Positions 24,901 through 34,157 are shown, counted from the first letter of the stretch. The stretch is 64,000 nucleotides of DNA from Syntrophomonas zehnderi OL-4 (GCF_000983115.1 NZ_CGIH01000004.1:1-64000); one strand, 5' to 3'. Notes: generated by a model from the letters alone, not told the origin. Numbers and translations: made by a program.

Positions 24901-27341
24901 CAGAGTACAAACTGACTGCTGAAGGCGCAGATGTATCCTTAGCCGCAGACAACATTGGCAGCGAAGGCTATATCAAAGTAAAATTCGGCGAAAATGGAGA
25001 ATGGACAAATCTAACCGCTAATACCGATGCCACCCTGTGGTTTAACGTAGAAGCAGCAAACGGTGTACGCTCCTATGAAGTTAAGACCAAAGATGACAAA
25101 GTATACAATGCAACCTTAAATTGGAACGTGGCAATCAAGAACGCCACCTGGCAAGCAACCGGCGGAGAAGGCCAGCATGAAGGAAAAACCTATGTAGAAT
25201 ACAAACTGATGGACGGAACAAATCCTATATCCCTTAAAGAAGGCGAAGTTAAACTAATTGCCAGCAAAGATTCAGAAGGCAAATGGGAAGAGTTAGAAGC
25301 AAATACCGATGCAAACCTGTGGTTTAACAAAGCCAAAGCAACAGGAAATTATGACTTCTTCGTAGTAACCAGTGGGAATGTAATGTATAAGGCGACACTG
25401 GGTTGGACAGCACCAGATACCGAAGCACCAAAGCTTGGCGAAGTAACATTAACCAATGATAAAGATGGCAACCTAGTATTAACAGTAACGGCAACTGACA
25501 ACGGTCAATTAGCAAGCCTGGAAGTAGACCATAGCTTAGATAGTCAAGGCGTACCGGAATTTACAGTAGGCACAGAAGACGTAAAAGACGAAACGACTGG
25601 AGCAAGTTCAACATTTAAAAATGGCACATGGATAATGAATTTTGGCCAACAAATGAGTGCACTTGTAAGGGAAAAAGCTAATGGAAAAATAACCTTCTAT
25701 TTTGTCATCAAGGACGTTGCAGGTAATCAGTTTGGTGATATGTACAATGTAACTCCTGAAATGACAAAAACATTGGATGTACCCCAAGCTACCCAACAGT
25801 ACCATACCTACAAGTTTAATATTGAGGGCTTGGCTACGGAGTATGTTGTCAAAGACGCCTTGACAAACCCGACGGATGATAGCTTTTCCGGAATGAATTC
25901 CATTAAGCTGAGCATCGTGGTAGATAACCAACAAGACAAGGCTTATGGCGGCAATGTGCGAGTAGCGGCGGTAGGTGCAAAAAACCTGCAGCTATGGGCC
26001 AAGGATACAGCCAATAAATGGTGGGACATCAACGTAGTCGGCTGGGGGCCGGAGTCAGGTTTCCCCATTACCGATGCAGTAACCGATGTCTATGTCGTAG
26101 CTACATCGGTCTTTGACGGTGACGTAACCTTGAAGTTGGTAGACGTTACCGGCCAATATGGTGCAACCGATAACACCATTATTAATCAAGCAGTGGCGTT
26201 TAAAGCCGTAGTTGACCCGGCGGCCCTGGCAGCAGTGAATTCTTACCTAACGTCGGATAATTATGTCTACGCCAATGCACCTGGAGCCCTAGAAGGCTAC
26301 TTAGCTACCTTGGGCATGGCTATTGGACAAGACAGCGATTATGCGAAACTGCAGACAGCAGAGTACAACCGCAAGACAGCAGTATTTAAGGATTTGTATG
26401 ATAACAAACCGAATGACGGTTACGACCCGGCTACCTTAAAGACGTACTTTAATGAAATGGTAGCCACAAGATTAGTAACACAGGCGTCCATGGATAAAGT
26501 AAACAATGCCAAAAATATTGAAGCCCTTGACGGCATCTCTTATGTGACCATCTTGCTAGAACAATTTGGAAAAGTAACATACGGGAAGCATTCAGGCATA
26601 CCGGTTGAGACCAAGAAAGCTACACTGCAGGATCTGGTAAACAGATATAATGCTCTGGATACGGATGATAGTAAAGTAGCGGTATTGCAGATAGTGTTCG
26701 ATGGCAGAATCTATCCCAGATCTCAGGCTACCACTGACAAACTGGCAGCAGCATTGACCGAGGTAGAAGAAGGGGCAAAAACAGAAGCATTAGAAGCCTT
26801 TAACGGTATAACAGGAACATTTGCCGACATCCAAGTGCTAAAAGATAATGCAGGCGCATTAGGTCTTGACCTTACAGACTTTAACACCTTAGACGATAAA
26901 ACAGGTCAACAAGGTGGAAGACAAACGGCTGTAATGATAGACATTTCCAACAACAAGCCTGATGGTGGATACACTATTAAAAATGTTAAGGAGTTGTTTG
27001 ACAGCATTGTCACGGTCAGACTTGCCACCCAGCAATCAATGAACTTGGTAAACACCAACGGAGAACCTAAAGATATTAAATTCGTTCAAATTCTATTAAC
27101 TGCGTTTACCAATGCCAAGCATGAAAACCATGGTAGTAGTTCAACTATAAGCGCGAAGAAAGAAGAAATGCAGGGGCTAGTAGGTGACTTTAACGCATTA
27201 GGCGAAGGTGATGCCCAAGCGGCGGTGCTGCAGGCTGTAAGAGAAGCCAAAGGAGACGGTTTCCTGAGAGCAAGCGCACCAACCAACGAGTTAAGAAAAG
27301 CAATTGATAAAGTAAAAGCTGATAACGGAGTTGACAAATAG
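21927..27341 (+). CDS. Large S-layer-homology surface protein with duplicated modules
   Basis: An 1804-residue secreted protein. It has a signal peptide (about 1-35, cleaving near SAWA-NP), then three SLH domains (about 38-200; DIQGHWGQATIEAMAEAGIV, TDTASHWAKDYIAIANANGI, ISAWALSAAATAYAHNII) that bind cell-wall polysaccharide. Next come two copies of a beta-helix-like module (starting near 215 and 435) separated by a polyglycine linker (about 422-430). Then follow repeated ~100-residue beta modules with the phrase YVEYKLMDGTNPISLK, an Ig-like domain near 1170, and two helical repeats of about 180 residues at the C-terminus. The start is TTG with AAGGAGG eight bases upstream. It is probably the main S-layer or an adhesin; no enzyme motif was seen. 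Confidence 0.88.
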   Translation: MYSLIHNQKRLSYLVAIVFMLTLVFTPGDSAWANPAKLKDIQGHWGQATIEAMAEAGIVSGNPDGTYDPEGKISRSQFATLIVKAYNLKGSGKIFTDTASHWAKDYIAIANANGIVSGYSDSRFGPDDPITREQMAVMIVKAAQLAPSAAAVNLPDQDQISAWALSAAATAYAHNIIKGMPDGRFAPQDFATRAQAAVVVYAGLKTQSPPPAPAENYNLFDKAGKYGPTSGTITVNGNVTVKAPGVTLQNLVIKGDLIIAQEVGDGDVTLNNIKVEGKTYVRGGGSDSIHIKGGQYSEIIVEKTAGGQVRIVLVDTQGVKVTLAENAKGEEIILQGEIKTVTVKADHVKITTQGATTITEFRVASGLTGINIDLGKDSTVKEMLLDSKVTVTGEGKIKEASGSQAKESSFARQPDKITAPSVGGGGGGGASTPGTNYSSINKAGTYGPASGTETVNGSVTVKAKGVTLQNLVIKGDLIIAQEVGDGNVTLNNIKVEGKTYVRGGGKDSIHINGGQYSEVIIENTATGGVRIVVVNNQGIQITLAASATNEQIILSGSIGTVTVRAEGVNITTQAGSQIGQLNIPEGLNNVNINLAAGSTVNEMVLDSKASVTGGGTINEASGSKADDSTFSKNPEKVIYNADFSAVNSFGIHADRVYAGYELKDKDNKRIDLIASNINKMTVLEPGTTEAKNLTVGNDNDPLLWFNVEKAAGDYKYTVETIAGKTYAATLKWSVPKTATWESTGREGTRPGTSDTYVEYKLMDGTNPISLKVGEAKLFASKTDDKWKSHELNTDETLWIKKDVSGTFTYFIVDKDGAMYKTTLEYTVPVVPDPEVSGTITRGDSTGGDLTFNVEGDTIKFTAGEIKWYDADPSVGRNEAGNRVGVRINAPADFNTDAVKVTIGATTYDWKDIKDGDNYFLWYPLVTEANKVFTATVVWNGSSTQEFTVDTTGTTLEAAPVIPDPAIEATFVSTNNVGIAPDTAGEAAGKIFAEYKLTAEGADVSLAADNIGSEGYIKVKFGENGEWTNLTANTDATLWFNVEAANGVRSYEVKTKDDKVYNATLNWNVAIKNATWQATGGEGQHEGKTYVEYKLMDGTNPISLKEGEVKLIASKDSEGKWEELEANTDANLWFNKAKATGNYDFFVVTSGNVMYKATLGWTAPDTEAPKLGEVTLTNDKDGNLVLTVTATDNGQLASLEVDHSLDSQGVPEFTVGTEDVKDETTGASSTFKNGTWIMNFGQQMSALVREKANGKITFYFVIKDVAGNQFGDMYNVTPEMTKTLDVPQATQQYHTYKFNIEGLATEYVVKDALTNPTDDSFSGMNSIKLSIVVDNQQDKAYGGNVRVAAVGAKNLQLWAKDTANKWWDINVVGWGPESGFPITDAVTDVYVVATSVFDGDVTLKLVDVTGQYGATDNTIINQAVAFKAVVDPAALAAVNSYLTSDNYVYANAPGALEGYLATLGMAIGQDSDYAKLQTAEYNRKTAVFKDLYDNKPNDGYDPATLKTYFNEMVATRLVTQASMDKVNNAKNIEALDGISYVTILLEQFGKVTYGKHSGIPVETKKATLQDLVNRYNALDTDDSKVAVLQIVFDGRIYPRSQATTDKLAAALTEVEEGAKTEALEAFNGITGTFADIQVLKDNAGALGLDLTDFNTLDDKTGQQGGRQTAVMIDISNNKPDGGYTIKNVKELFDSIVTVRLATQQSMNLVNTNGEPKDIKFVQILLTAFTNAKHENHGSSSTISAKKEEMQGLVGDFNALGEGDAQAAVLQAVREAKGDGFLRASAPTNELRKAIDKVKADNGVDK

Positions 27342-27352
27342 AAACCACCAAT

Positions 27353-27600
27353 CATAACCAGCCACGGGGACGGCGGTTCTCGTGGCTGGTTATGAATATT
27401 TGGGTCGTAAGGAGTGGCCGGGGGGAGGAATAGTAATGGCGGAAAAAGCACGAGAAGGCTTATCGTATATCTGTCGGTGGTGGCAGGGAAAATGCTATGC
27501 AAATTAAGACCAATCGCTTTGAAGAGCTGTTTTAGATACCCCGATACCACCCACCAAGCCTGCCAAGGGAAGCCAGCCGCGAGAACCGTCCCCGTGGCTG
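27353..27600. repeat. Paired GGGACGG-type palindromes bounding a 180-bp segment
   Basis: CATAACCAGCCACG (27353-27366) pairs with CGTGGCTGGTTATG (27381-27394). The CAGCCACGGGGACGG...GGTTCTCGTGGCTGG core (27359-27389) reappears inverted at 27573-27600 as CCAGCCGCGAGAACCGTC... GTGGCTG. The outer copies therefore form an inverted pair around 27390-27572, like a small non-autonomous mobile element or REP pair. A similar GGGACGGTTC core occurs at 35796-35850. The first hairpin may also end transcription of the surface-protein gene. The enclosed segment has an AGGAGG-ATG start (ATG 27436) followed by a very short frame and no recognised gene. Confidence 0.65.
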
Positions 27601-27663
27601 CTCTGAAATTTAGGTAGGCCAGAATATTTTGTAAAATCAACTATTTTGCTCGTTGATTACTGC

Positions 27664-27701
27664 AAGATACCCCCGGAAAACATTTTTTCCGGGGGTATCT
27701 T
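27664..27701. terminator. Strong bidirectional hairpin terminator
   Basis: AAGATACCCCCGGAAAA (27664-27680) pairs perfectly over 17 bp with 27685-27701, with a CATT loop. It lies 20 bp past the stop of the convergent ABM-family gene and would terminate transcription from both sides. Confidence 0.8.
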
Positions 27702-27720
27702 ATATATGATATGTATTTTG

Positions 27721-28014
27721 TTAGATGGAGGCGATTTCCTCATAAATGGTAATCTGAGGTTTGGCTTCCAGGAGACCGGCAATTTGGGCGGAGAATTCTT
27801 TAAAATAGGGAGTGGAGCCGTGATAATCCAGGGCCGCTTTGTCCTTATACATTTCATAGAACATGAATTGCCCGGGGTCGCCTTTAGCGCGGTGGAGCGT
27901 ATATCTTACCGTTCCTTCTTCTTCCTGCACCTTGGGTATAATAGTCTTTAGGACTTCTTCCAGTTCTTTTTCCTGGCCGGGTTTGGATTTAAAAATGGCT
28001 GTGATAACGATCAT
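27721..28014 (-). CDS. Antibiotic biosynthesis monooxygenase (ABM) family protein
   Basis: A 97-residue ferredoxin-like-fold protein of the YgiN/ABM type. The family pattern is clear: ITAIFKSKPGQEKELEEVLKTI, then EEEGTVRYTLHRAKGDPGQFMFYEMYKDKAALDYHGSTPYFKEF. Family members act as small cofactor-free oxygenases or quinol monooxygenases, or simply as stress proteins; in an anaerobe the role is unclear. AGGAGGGG precedes the start. It stands alone, divergent from trkA. Confidence 0.87.
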   Translation of the reverse strand: MIVITAIFKSKPGQEKELEEVLKTIIPKVQEEEGTVRYTLHRAKGDPGQFMFYEMYKDKAALDYHGSTPYFKEFSAQIAGLLEAKPQITIYEEIASI

Positions 28015-28116
28015 TTAATAACCCCTCCTTGTTAACTAAGCCTTAAGGTTATTTCCTATTATGCTACGAAAAAGATATAATTACAAACGGGTATATAGGC
28101 GCTGCAGAAAAGCTGA

Positions 28117-28144
28117 TTGAAAAAAAAAAAATTATATATATAAT
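28117..28144 (+). promoter_or_regulatory. Probable sigma-A promoter of trkA-trkH
   Basis: TTGAAA (28117-28122) and TATAAT (28139-28144) are separated by 16 nt and an A-tract, about 97 nt before the trkA start. An A-rich spacer often increases promoter strength. Confidence 0.55.
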
Positions 28145-28240
28145 CAGTATGAAACAAACTATTGGCAGACCTTAATCAGACCAGATCTGCAGGTGGGGTT
28201 GCTCAATTTAAAAACAATTTTTATATTAGGTGGTTAGAAA

Positions 28241-29596
28241 ATGAAGGCAATTATTATCGGTGCTGGTAAAGTTGGTTTTAGCATGGCGGAGCTTTTATCC
28301 AGCGAAAATCATGATGTAGTGGTGATTGAGCAATCTCGGGAAAGACAGCGGATAGTCGAGGAATCCTTGGATGTGCAGGTGGTGTATGGCAGCGGCTCAT
28401 CTACTTCGGTGCTGGAGTATGCCGGGGTGCGTAGCGCGGATCTTTTTTTGGCGGTTACCGAGTACGATGAGCTGAATATGGTGGCCTGTCTGTTGGCTAA
28501 AAAGTATGGGGTAAAGTCGACCGTAGCCCGGGTGCGCAATCCTGAATACCTGGAAGTCAGAGATTTTGCCCTGAACGAGATTATGGGCATCGACCTGATC
28601 ATTAATCCTGAACGGGTTACGGCCCAGGAGATATTTCGGATCGTGCGCAATCCCGAAGCTTTAAGTGTTGATTATTTTGCGGATGGCAAGGTACAGATGA
28701 TCGAACTGGAACTAAAAGAGGGATCTCCTTTGCTGGGAAAAAGGATCAAAGACCTGGACAGTTCAGTTCCTTACAACATTGTATCCATAGCCCGCAAACA
28801 TAAAATGCTGGTGCCCAGCGGTGAGGATGTTTTTCAGTTGGGCGACCATATTAATGTAATGGCTCAGACCCTGGAAATGAGGGAAGTAAAAAAGATTCTG
28901 GGGTTTCAATCCCGCAAGGTGGATAACGTAACGATTTTGGGCGGTGGGCGAACCGGCTGCTATCTGGCTCAGATGCTGGAGCATATCAGACCACCTATCC
29001 AGATTAAGATAATAGAAAAAGATCTGTTTAGAGCCCGGATGATCTCCGAAAAGCTTGATCATACTTTGGTAATCCACGGCGATGGCAGTGATTACCAGTT
29101 GCTGGAGTCGGAAAATGTCTCCAGCTCAGACATTTTTGTGGCAGTAACCGATGATGATAAGATCAATCTTTTGTGTGCCTTGATCGCCCGCAACCTTGGG
29201 GCCAAAAAAACGGTTTGCCAGATGAAGCGTACCGATGTGATGCCTCTGGTAAACCAGATAGGTATCGATGCCATACTAAGCCCGCGCCTGATTACGGCCG
29301 GAGCTATCTTAAAATATATGCGGGCCGGAAACATTATATCGGTCACCCTGTTTGGCGAAGACCGGGCGGAAATGCTGGAACTGCTGGCCCAGCCGGGAGC
29401 CAAGGCAGTCGGCAAAGCCTTAAAATATGTCAGATTACCGATGGGTTCCGTTATAGGGGCCGTAGTGAGGGAAGATCAGGTGATAATCCCGGATGGTAAT
29501 TTTAAAATTAACCCCCATGATCGTCTCATGGTATTCTCCTTGCCGAAACATATTCGCAGGACGGAGCAACTTTTTTTAAATGGGGGCGGGAGATAA
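28241..29596 (+). CDS. trkA: Trk potassium uptake system regulatory subunit TrkA
   Basis: A 451-residue cytoplasmic protein with two RCK units, each a nucleotide-binding Rossmann domain (GAGKVGFSMAELL at 8-20; GGGRTGCYLAQML near 234) and a TrkA-C domain. TrkA gates TrkH in response to nucleotides; TrkA-C domains in Bacillota can also bind c-di-AMP, which would link it to the riboswitch at the left edge (inference). Ribosome site AGGTGG. The trkH start abuts its stop codon. Confidence 0.95.
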   Translation: MKAIIIGAGKVGFSMAELLSSENHDVVVIEQSRERQRIVEESLDVQVVYGSGSSTSVLEYAGVRSADLFLAVTEYDELNMVACLLAKKYGVKSTVARVRNPEYLEVRDFALNEIMGIDLIINPERVTAQEIFRIVRNPEALSVDYFADGKVQMIELELKEGSPLLGKRIKDLDSSVPYNIVSIARKHKMLVPSGEDVFQLGDHINVMAQTLEMREVKKILGFQSRKVDNVTILGGGRTGCYLAQMLEHIRPPIQIKIIEKDLFRARMISEKLDHTLVIHGDGSDYQLLESENVSSSDIFVAVTDDDKINLLCALIARNLGAKKTVCQMKRTDVMPLVNQIGIDAILSPRLITAGAILKYMRAGNIISVTLFGEDRAEMLELLAQPGAKAVGKALKYVRLPMGSVIGAVVREDQVIIPDGNFKINPHDRLMVFSLPKHIRRTEQLFLNGGGR

Positions 29597-31051
29597 GTGA
29601 TTCGTTTAAGGGTCTTACTTTCCAATCTGGGCCGTATGACCGTAATAATAGGCATATCCATGTTGACCTGTCTAATCTGGACACTGTCCTATAGGGAAAA
29701 TATTACCGGGGGAATTATTCTGTCTGCAGGGATTACTATTGCTGTCGGGCTTATCCTGGTTTACGCTTTTAAAAATCAGGATAGCCTTAACTATAAGGAA
29801 GGCTTTGCAGTGGTGACCCTAGGTTGGCTGTTGGCCTCGATTTTTGGAGCCTTGCCTTACATGCTGACTGGCTACCTGCCGACTTTTGCCGATGCCTGGT
29901 TTGAATCGATGTCGGGGTTTACGACTACCGGGGCCAGTGTAATAACCGATGTAGAAGCACTGCCCAAAGGGCTGTTGTTTTGGCGCAGCCTGACCCAGTG
30001 GCTGGGAGGTATCGGCATCATAGCCCTTTTTGTGGCGATAATCTCCAATATTGGAGTAAGGGCCAATCAGCTCTTCAAGGCTGAAGTGCCAGGGCCGGTA
30101 TCCGACAAGATCAGTCCGCGCATTCGGGAGACGGCCAAAACCCTTTGGAAAACCTATGCGGTATTGAGTTTAGCTTGTCTGTTGACATTGTGGGCACTGG
30201 GGATGAATTTTTTTGATGCCCTTTGCCATACATTTACCACCCTGTCCACGGGTGGTTTTTCTACTAAAAATTCCAGTATCGCTTTTTACAGCAGCCCTTT
30301 TATTCAATGGGCAATTATCATATTTATGTTTATCGGTGGAACAAACTTCGGTCTGCATTACATCACCTATAAAAAGCGCCGCCTGACCACGTATACGAAA
30401 GACAGTGAATTTCGGCTATATACTGCCATCGTTGTTGTGGCTACCTTGCTTATCGCGATTAACCTGGGAGATGACGGCGGCTTTCTAAAGGGTTTTGAAG
30501 AAAGCATCCGGATAGGCTGTTTCCAGGTGGTTTCAATAGTTACCAGTACCGGCTTTGCGACCACAGATTACAATCTATGGCCGTCCCAGGCGGGGATTAT
30601 ATTGCTCTTGATGATGTTTGTGGGCGGCTGTGCCGGTTCTACCGGTGGCGGCATAAAACCTGGCCGCTACCTGATTATAATGCAACGGACTGTCATTGAA
30701 TTACGCAAAATGATCCACCCCCAAGCCATTATGCCCCAACGTTTTAGGGGCAGGGTATTAAATGACAATCTGATTATTAATGTATTCCAGTTCTTCTTTC
30801 TATATATTTTAGTGGTTGTTGTCGGCACGGTAGTAATGTGCTGGCTGGGGATGGATTTCTTAAGCGGTCTGACGGCTTCGGTCACCTGTATGGGCAATAT
30901 AGGACCCGGTTTTGGGCAGGTCGGTCCCACCTCAAATTTTGCCATGGTACCGGCATTGGGTAAGTATGTATTATCTTTTGAAATGCTGATTGGACGTTTG
31001 GAAATATATCCGCTGCTGGTGATGTTGCTGCCAACTTTCTGGCATGAGTAG
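29597..31051 (+). CDS. trkH: Trk potassium uptake channel TrkH
   Basis: A 484-residue membrane protein. The four selectivity-filter loops of the TrkH/KtrB superfamily are visible: MSGFTTTGASVI, TLSTGGFST, VTSTGFATTDY and MGNIGPGFGQVG. The start is GTG, placed directly after the trkA stop with GGGGGCGGGAG as ribosome site. It forms the K+ pathway gated by TrkA. The pair is typical of a constitutive potassium importer. Confidence 0.95.
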   Translation: MIRLRVLLSNLGRMTVIIGISMLTCLIWTLSYRENITGGIILSAGITIAVGLILVYAFKNQDSLNYKEGFAVVTLGWLLASIFGALPYMLTGYLPTFADAWFESMSGFTTTGASVITDVEALPKGLLFWRSLTQWLGGIGIIALFVAIISNIGVRANQLFKAEVPGPVSDKISPRIRETAKTLWKTYAVLSLACLLTLWALGMNFFDALCHTFTTLSTGGFSTKNSSIAFYSSPFIQWAIIIFMFIGGTNFGLHYITYKKRRLTTYTKDSEFRLYTAIVVVATLLIAINLGDDGGFLKGFEESIRIGCFQVVSIVTSTGFATTDYNLWPSQAGIILLLMMFVGGCAGSTGGGIKPGRYLIIMQRTVIELRKMIHPQAIMPQRFRGRVLNDNLIINVFQFFFLYILVVVVGTVVMCWLGMDFLSGLTASVTCMGNIGPGFGQVGPTSNFAMVPALGKYVLSFEMLIGRLEIYPLLVMLLPTFWHE

Positions 31052-31093
31052 CAGCAGATTATATCGGCTTGGTTTTTCCCGGTGAGGGGCGGC

Positions 31094-31687
31094 TTACATT
31101 TCCTGGTGTTCTTCGGCGTGGCCCTTTAGGGACAGCCTGTGGGCTAAGAAGCGCAACCCCAGCAGAAATAGTATGGTGGCGGCCATGATTAAAAGTATGG
31201 TGTTAATATCCTGGGCATTAAACAGCGCCAGCCCCAACCCTGTATAGAGGATGGCTGTAGGTAGCTTGCCGATAGCCGAGGAGGTTACAAAAACGAAAAA
31301 AGATACGCCGCCCAGGGCTGCCGCCACATTAATTAAGGGGGTTGGCACAAACGGAATCAACCGCGATATCATAATACTCCAAAAAGCTACGGTGGGGTTG
31401 TGATTGTCGATATTATATCCATAACGGTTGTCAAGCCATTTTGCCAAAGGATTATAACCCAGCAGCCGACAGATCCAGAAGGCCAGGCAGGCTCCGCACA
31501 GAGCTCCGAACCAGGCCAGGAAAAAACCCAGTTTAAAACCAAACAACATACCGCCGGCGGCTGCCAATATAATGTAGGGAAAAACCGGCAGAGCCGCTTG
31601 GATCACAAATAATATAAATAGTACCAATGGTGCCCAGTGGCCAAATTGTTGGACGTAGTTGTTTAGAACTGTAAGGTTTTCAAACAC
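31094..31687 (-). CDS. TVP38/DedA-family membrane protein
   Basis: A 197-residue protein with about five hydrophobic segments and the VTT/DedA-type core: AAGGMLFGFKLGFFLAWFGALCGACLAFWICR, then MISRLIPFVPTPLINVAAALGG. Related proteins act in lipid transport or scrambling across the membrane. Here the role is unassigned. It is convergent with trkH and divergent from the CvpA gene. Confidence 0.88.
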   Translation of the reverse strand: MFENLTVLNNYVQQFGHWAPLVLFILFVIQAALPVFPYIILAAAGGMLFGFKLGFFLAWFGALCGACLAFWICRLLGYNPLAKWLDNRYGYNIDNHNPTVAFWSIMISRLIPFVPTPLINVAAALGGVSFFVFVTSSAIGKLPTAILYTGLGLALFNAQDINTILLIMAATILFLLGLRFLAHRLSLKGHAEEHQEM

Positions 31688-31713
31688 TGAGGGTACCTCT
31701 TTTCTCCCACTTT

Positions 31714-31740
31714 AAACGTTCCCTATAGGAACGTTTTTTT
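31714..31740 (+). terminator. Intrinsic-terminator-like hairpin upstream of the DedA gene
   Basis: AAACGTTCC pairs with GGAACGTTT around CTATA, followed by T residues on the + strand. No + strand gene ends here, so on the minus strand it would lie in the DedA-gene leader as a 5'-UTR hairpin. The rest of the 31688-32022 gap is AT-rich with a TTGACA at 31886-31891 that may be the -35 box of the cvpA promoter, though no well-spaced -10 box is clear. Confidence 0.5.
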
Positions 31741-32022
31741 GTCGCCTGCTTATTAATAAAGTCATTTACGGACGTTATTTACAACGTTATCAGTGTATCA
31801 TAAACTAATAAAATTGCGGAACGCGGATTTTCAAAAAATTAAAACCTATACCGGCAATTACCTCCGGCTTGATAGCGCGGATAGTTTGACAGCTGAACCT
31901 GGAAGTATGGTAATCTAATAAATATCAGCCATATGCCAGGCTGGCGGTTGCAGTACCGGCATACTCAGAGCCAAGCTTTTTCGGTCTGCTCCGTTGTCAA
32001 AGCTGGAGGTGAACCGATAACC

Positions 32023-32655
32023 ATGAACGCTTTTGACTATATGCTTCTGGCTCTTCTGGGGATCAGCGCCCTAAAGGGTTATAATCGCGGCTTCCTATCC
32101 GTGTTGGTAAGGTTTGCCAGCACCCTGGTCGCATTGTGCGCGGCGTTTTTTTTCCGACATGATCTGGCTGGTTACCTGGAAAAACAGTTTGGCCTTAAAA
32201 CCATGCTGGCCCAGGCGGTAGCGGATAAATTCCCCCAGCCGAGTTGGGGAGATTTAAAATCGCCGGATTTGCTGCCCTCGCTGAAATCTTTGCCAATAAT
32301 ACAGGCACAGCTGGATTATTTCGCCGAACTGGTTGTAGTGGTAGTTTCTTTTATACTTTTATACATTATAATCAGTAAAGGGTTGCGTATTATATGGAAA
32401 CTTATGGAGTCACCCTGGCGGCAGGGATTACTCGGCAAGATCAACCGCCTGGCTGGACTGCTGCTATTGGTATTGAAAGATCTGCTGATTATTGCTGTGC
32501 TGCTGGGTATATTATATCCTTTTGTACAAAGCGGTGCCAAAATTGGATTATCCGGGTTTGTTAACACCAAAATCTGGCTGGATCAATCCTATCTATTGCC
32601 TTATATTATGGATATTTTTGCCGGGTTGGAAACCCTGTTGAAGCCAGGTGCATAG
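32023..32655 (+). CDS. CvpA-family membrane protein
   Basis: A 210-residue protein with four hydrophobic segments. The N-terminus FDYMLLALLGISALKGYNRGF matches the CvpA pattern (colicin V production accessory family), often linked to envelope homeostasis. ATG 32023 has GGAGGTGA ten bases upstream; the longer open frame back to 31933 has no such site. It precedes the M18 aminopeptidase by 82 bp. Confidence 0.82.
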   Translation: MNAFDYMLLALLGISALKGYNRGFLSVLVRFASTLVALCAAFFFRHDLAGYLEKQFGLKTMLAQAVADKFPQPSWGDLKSPDLLPSLKSLPIIQAQLDYFAELVVVVVSFILLYIIISKGLRIIWKLMESPWRQGLLGKINRLAGLLLLVLKDLLIIAVLLGILYPFVQSGAKIGLSGFVNTKIWLDQSYLLPYIMDIFAGLETLLKPGA

Positions 32656-32737
32656 ATTAAGCGGCGCCTAGGAAGATTAGATAAGAGATACAGAACAGAT
32701 GACTTTTAGGAAAAATCCAATGGAAGGGGCTAAAACA

Positions 32738-34126
32738 ATGAAACTGAAAAAAAACAAAAAACCAGATGATTGCTGGAGCAAAATGACTGATGGAGACATT
32801 AAAAGCTGTAATTCCTTTAATGAAGGCTATATAGACTTTTTAAGCCGCATTAAAACCGAAAGAGAAGCCGTAATGTATATTAGTGAGCTGGCTCGCGAAA
32901 AGGGATTTAAGCCGCTGCGGGAGCTAAAAAATATTAAAGCCGGGGATAAGATATTGATAGAGCACAAGTCCAAGGTGGCATCTCTGGTGATAATTGGCAG
33001 TGATCCCCTTATTCAGGGGGTCAATCTAGTAGCTTCCCACATCGATTCACCGCGTTTGGATCTAAAGCCACGGCCGGCCTATGAGGCCGATGGATTAGCC
33101 CTGCTTAAGACCCATTATTACGGGGGGATTAAAAAGTATCAGTGGCTTTCCATTCCATTGGCCTTGCATGGGGTGGTCGCCAAAAAAGACGATTCCTTAA
33201 TCCAGGTTGAAATAGGAGAAAAAGCTGAGGATCCGGTATTTACCATTGCGGATCTCCTGCCCCATCTGGCTAAAGACCAGATGGAGAAAAAAATGTCTGA
33301 AGCAGTCAGCGGAGAAGGCTTAAATGCCCTGGCGGGCAGCCGGCCATTAAACGATAAAGATGATGAGGCAGTAAAGGCCTTGGTTTTGGATATTTTGCGG
33401 CAACAATACGATATTGAGGAAGATGACTTTACCAGTGCCGAACTGCAATTTGTCCCTGCTTATGCAGCTCGTGAAATTGGACTGGATCGCAGTATGATAG
33501 GCGCGTATGGGCAGGATGATCGGGTCAGTGCTTATGCTTCTTTGATGGCTGCCCTGGAGATAAAAAAACCGCAAAAAACAGCGCTCTGCCTTTTTGTCGA
33601 CAAAGAAGAAATCGGCAGCACCGGCAATACCGGCTTACAGTCCTTGATAATAGAAAATATTCTGGCCGAACTCATGCACAAGGCAGGCTACACAGATTAT
33701 TACAGTCTGCGCCAGGCACTGGCAGGCTCATCGGCATTGTCGGCTGATGTAAATGCCGCGGTTGATCCGAACTATCCGGATGTATTTGAAAAAATGAATT
33801 GCAGTTTCCTAAACCGAGGGGTAGTCTTAACTAAGTACACCGGTTCACGGGGCAAATACGATTCCAATGATGCCAATCCCGAATTTCTAGCCCGGATTAG
33901 AAATCTTTTTGACGATGCCGGGGTGGTTTGGCAGGTGGGCGAATTAGGCAAAGTCGATATCGGCGGGGGCGGCACCGTGGCCCAATATATGGCCCGCTAC
34001 GGAATGGAAGTCCTTGACTGCGGGGTGGCATTGTTGGGCATGCATTCCCCTTTTGAAGTTTCCAGCAAGGCCGATGTATATATGTCCTACAAGGGCTACA
34101 AAGCCTTTATGCAGGATTTCAAATAG
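32738..34126 (+). CDS. M18-family aminopeptidase
   Basis: A 462-residue dinuclear zinc aminopeptidase. M18 features are VASHIDSPRLDLKPRP (metal-binding His-Asp), LFVDKEEIGSTGNTG (catalytic Glu pair) and MHSPFEVSSKADVYMSYKGYKAF (C-terminal metal His). It removes N-terminal residues, often acidic, from peptides in the cytosol. GGAAGGGG nine bases before ATG 32738 supports that start over ATG 32699. The selD message starts 31 bp downstream. Confidence 0.93.
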   Translation: MKLKKNKKPDDCWSKMTDGDIKSCNSFNEGYIDFLSRIKTEREAVMYISELAREKGFKPLRELKNIKAGDKILIEHKSKVASLVIIGSDPLIQGVNLVASHIDSPRLDLKPRPAYEADGLALLKTHYYGGIKKYQWLSIPLALHGVVAKKDDSLIQVEIGEKAEDPVFTIADLLPHLAKDQMEKKMSEAVSGEGLNALAGSRPLNDKDDEAVKALVLDILRQQYDIEEDDFTSAELQFVPAYAAREIGLDRSMIGAYGQDDRVSAYASLMAALEIKKPQKTALCLFVDKEEIGSTGNTGLQSLIIENILAELMHKAGYTDYYSLRQALAGSSALSADVNAAVDPNYPDVFEKMNCSFLNRGVVLTKYTGSRGKYDSNDANPEFLARIRNLFDDAGVVWQVGELGKVDIGGGGTVAQYMARYGMEVLDCGVALLGMHSPFEVSSKADVYMSYKGYKAFMQDFK

Positions 34127-34157
34127 ATAACAATAAAAAAAACCGGGAGGTGAGAAA

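Noticed and set aside
27414-27617. 67-residue frame between GGGACGG palindromes as a transposase remnant
   Set aside because: The AGGAGG and MAEKAREG-like start near 27436 faintly recall REP-associated transposases, but the frame stops almost at once and the match is too short to support.
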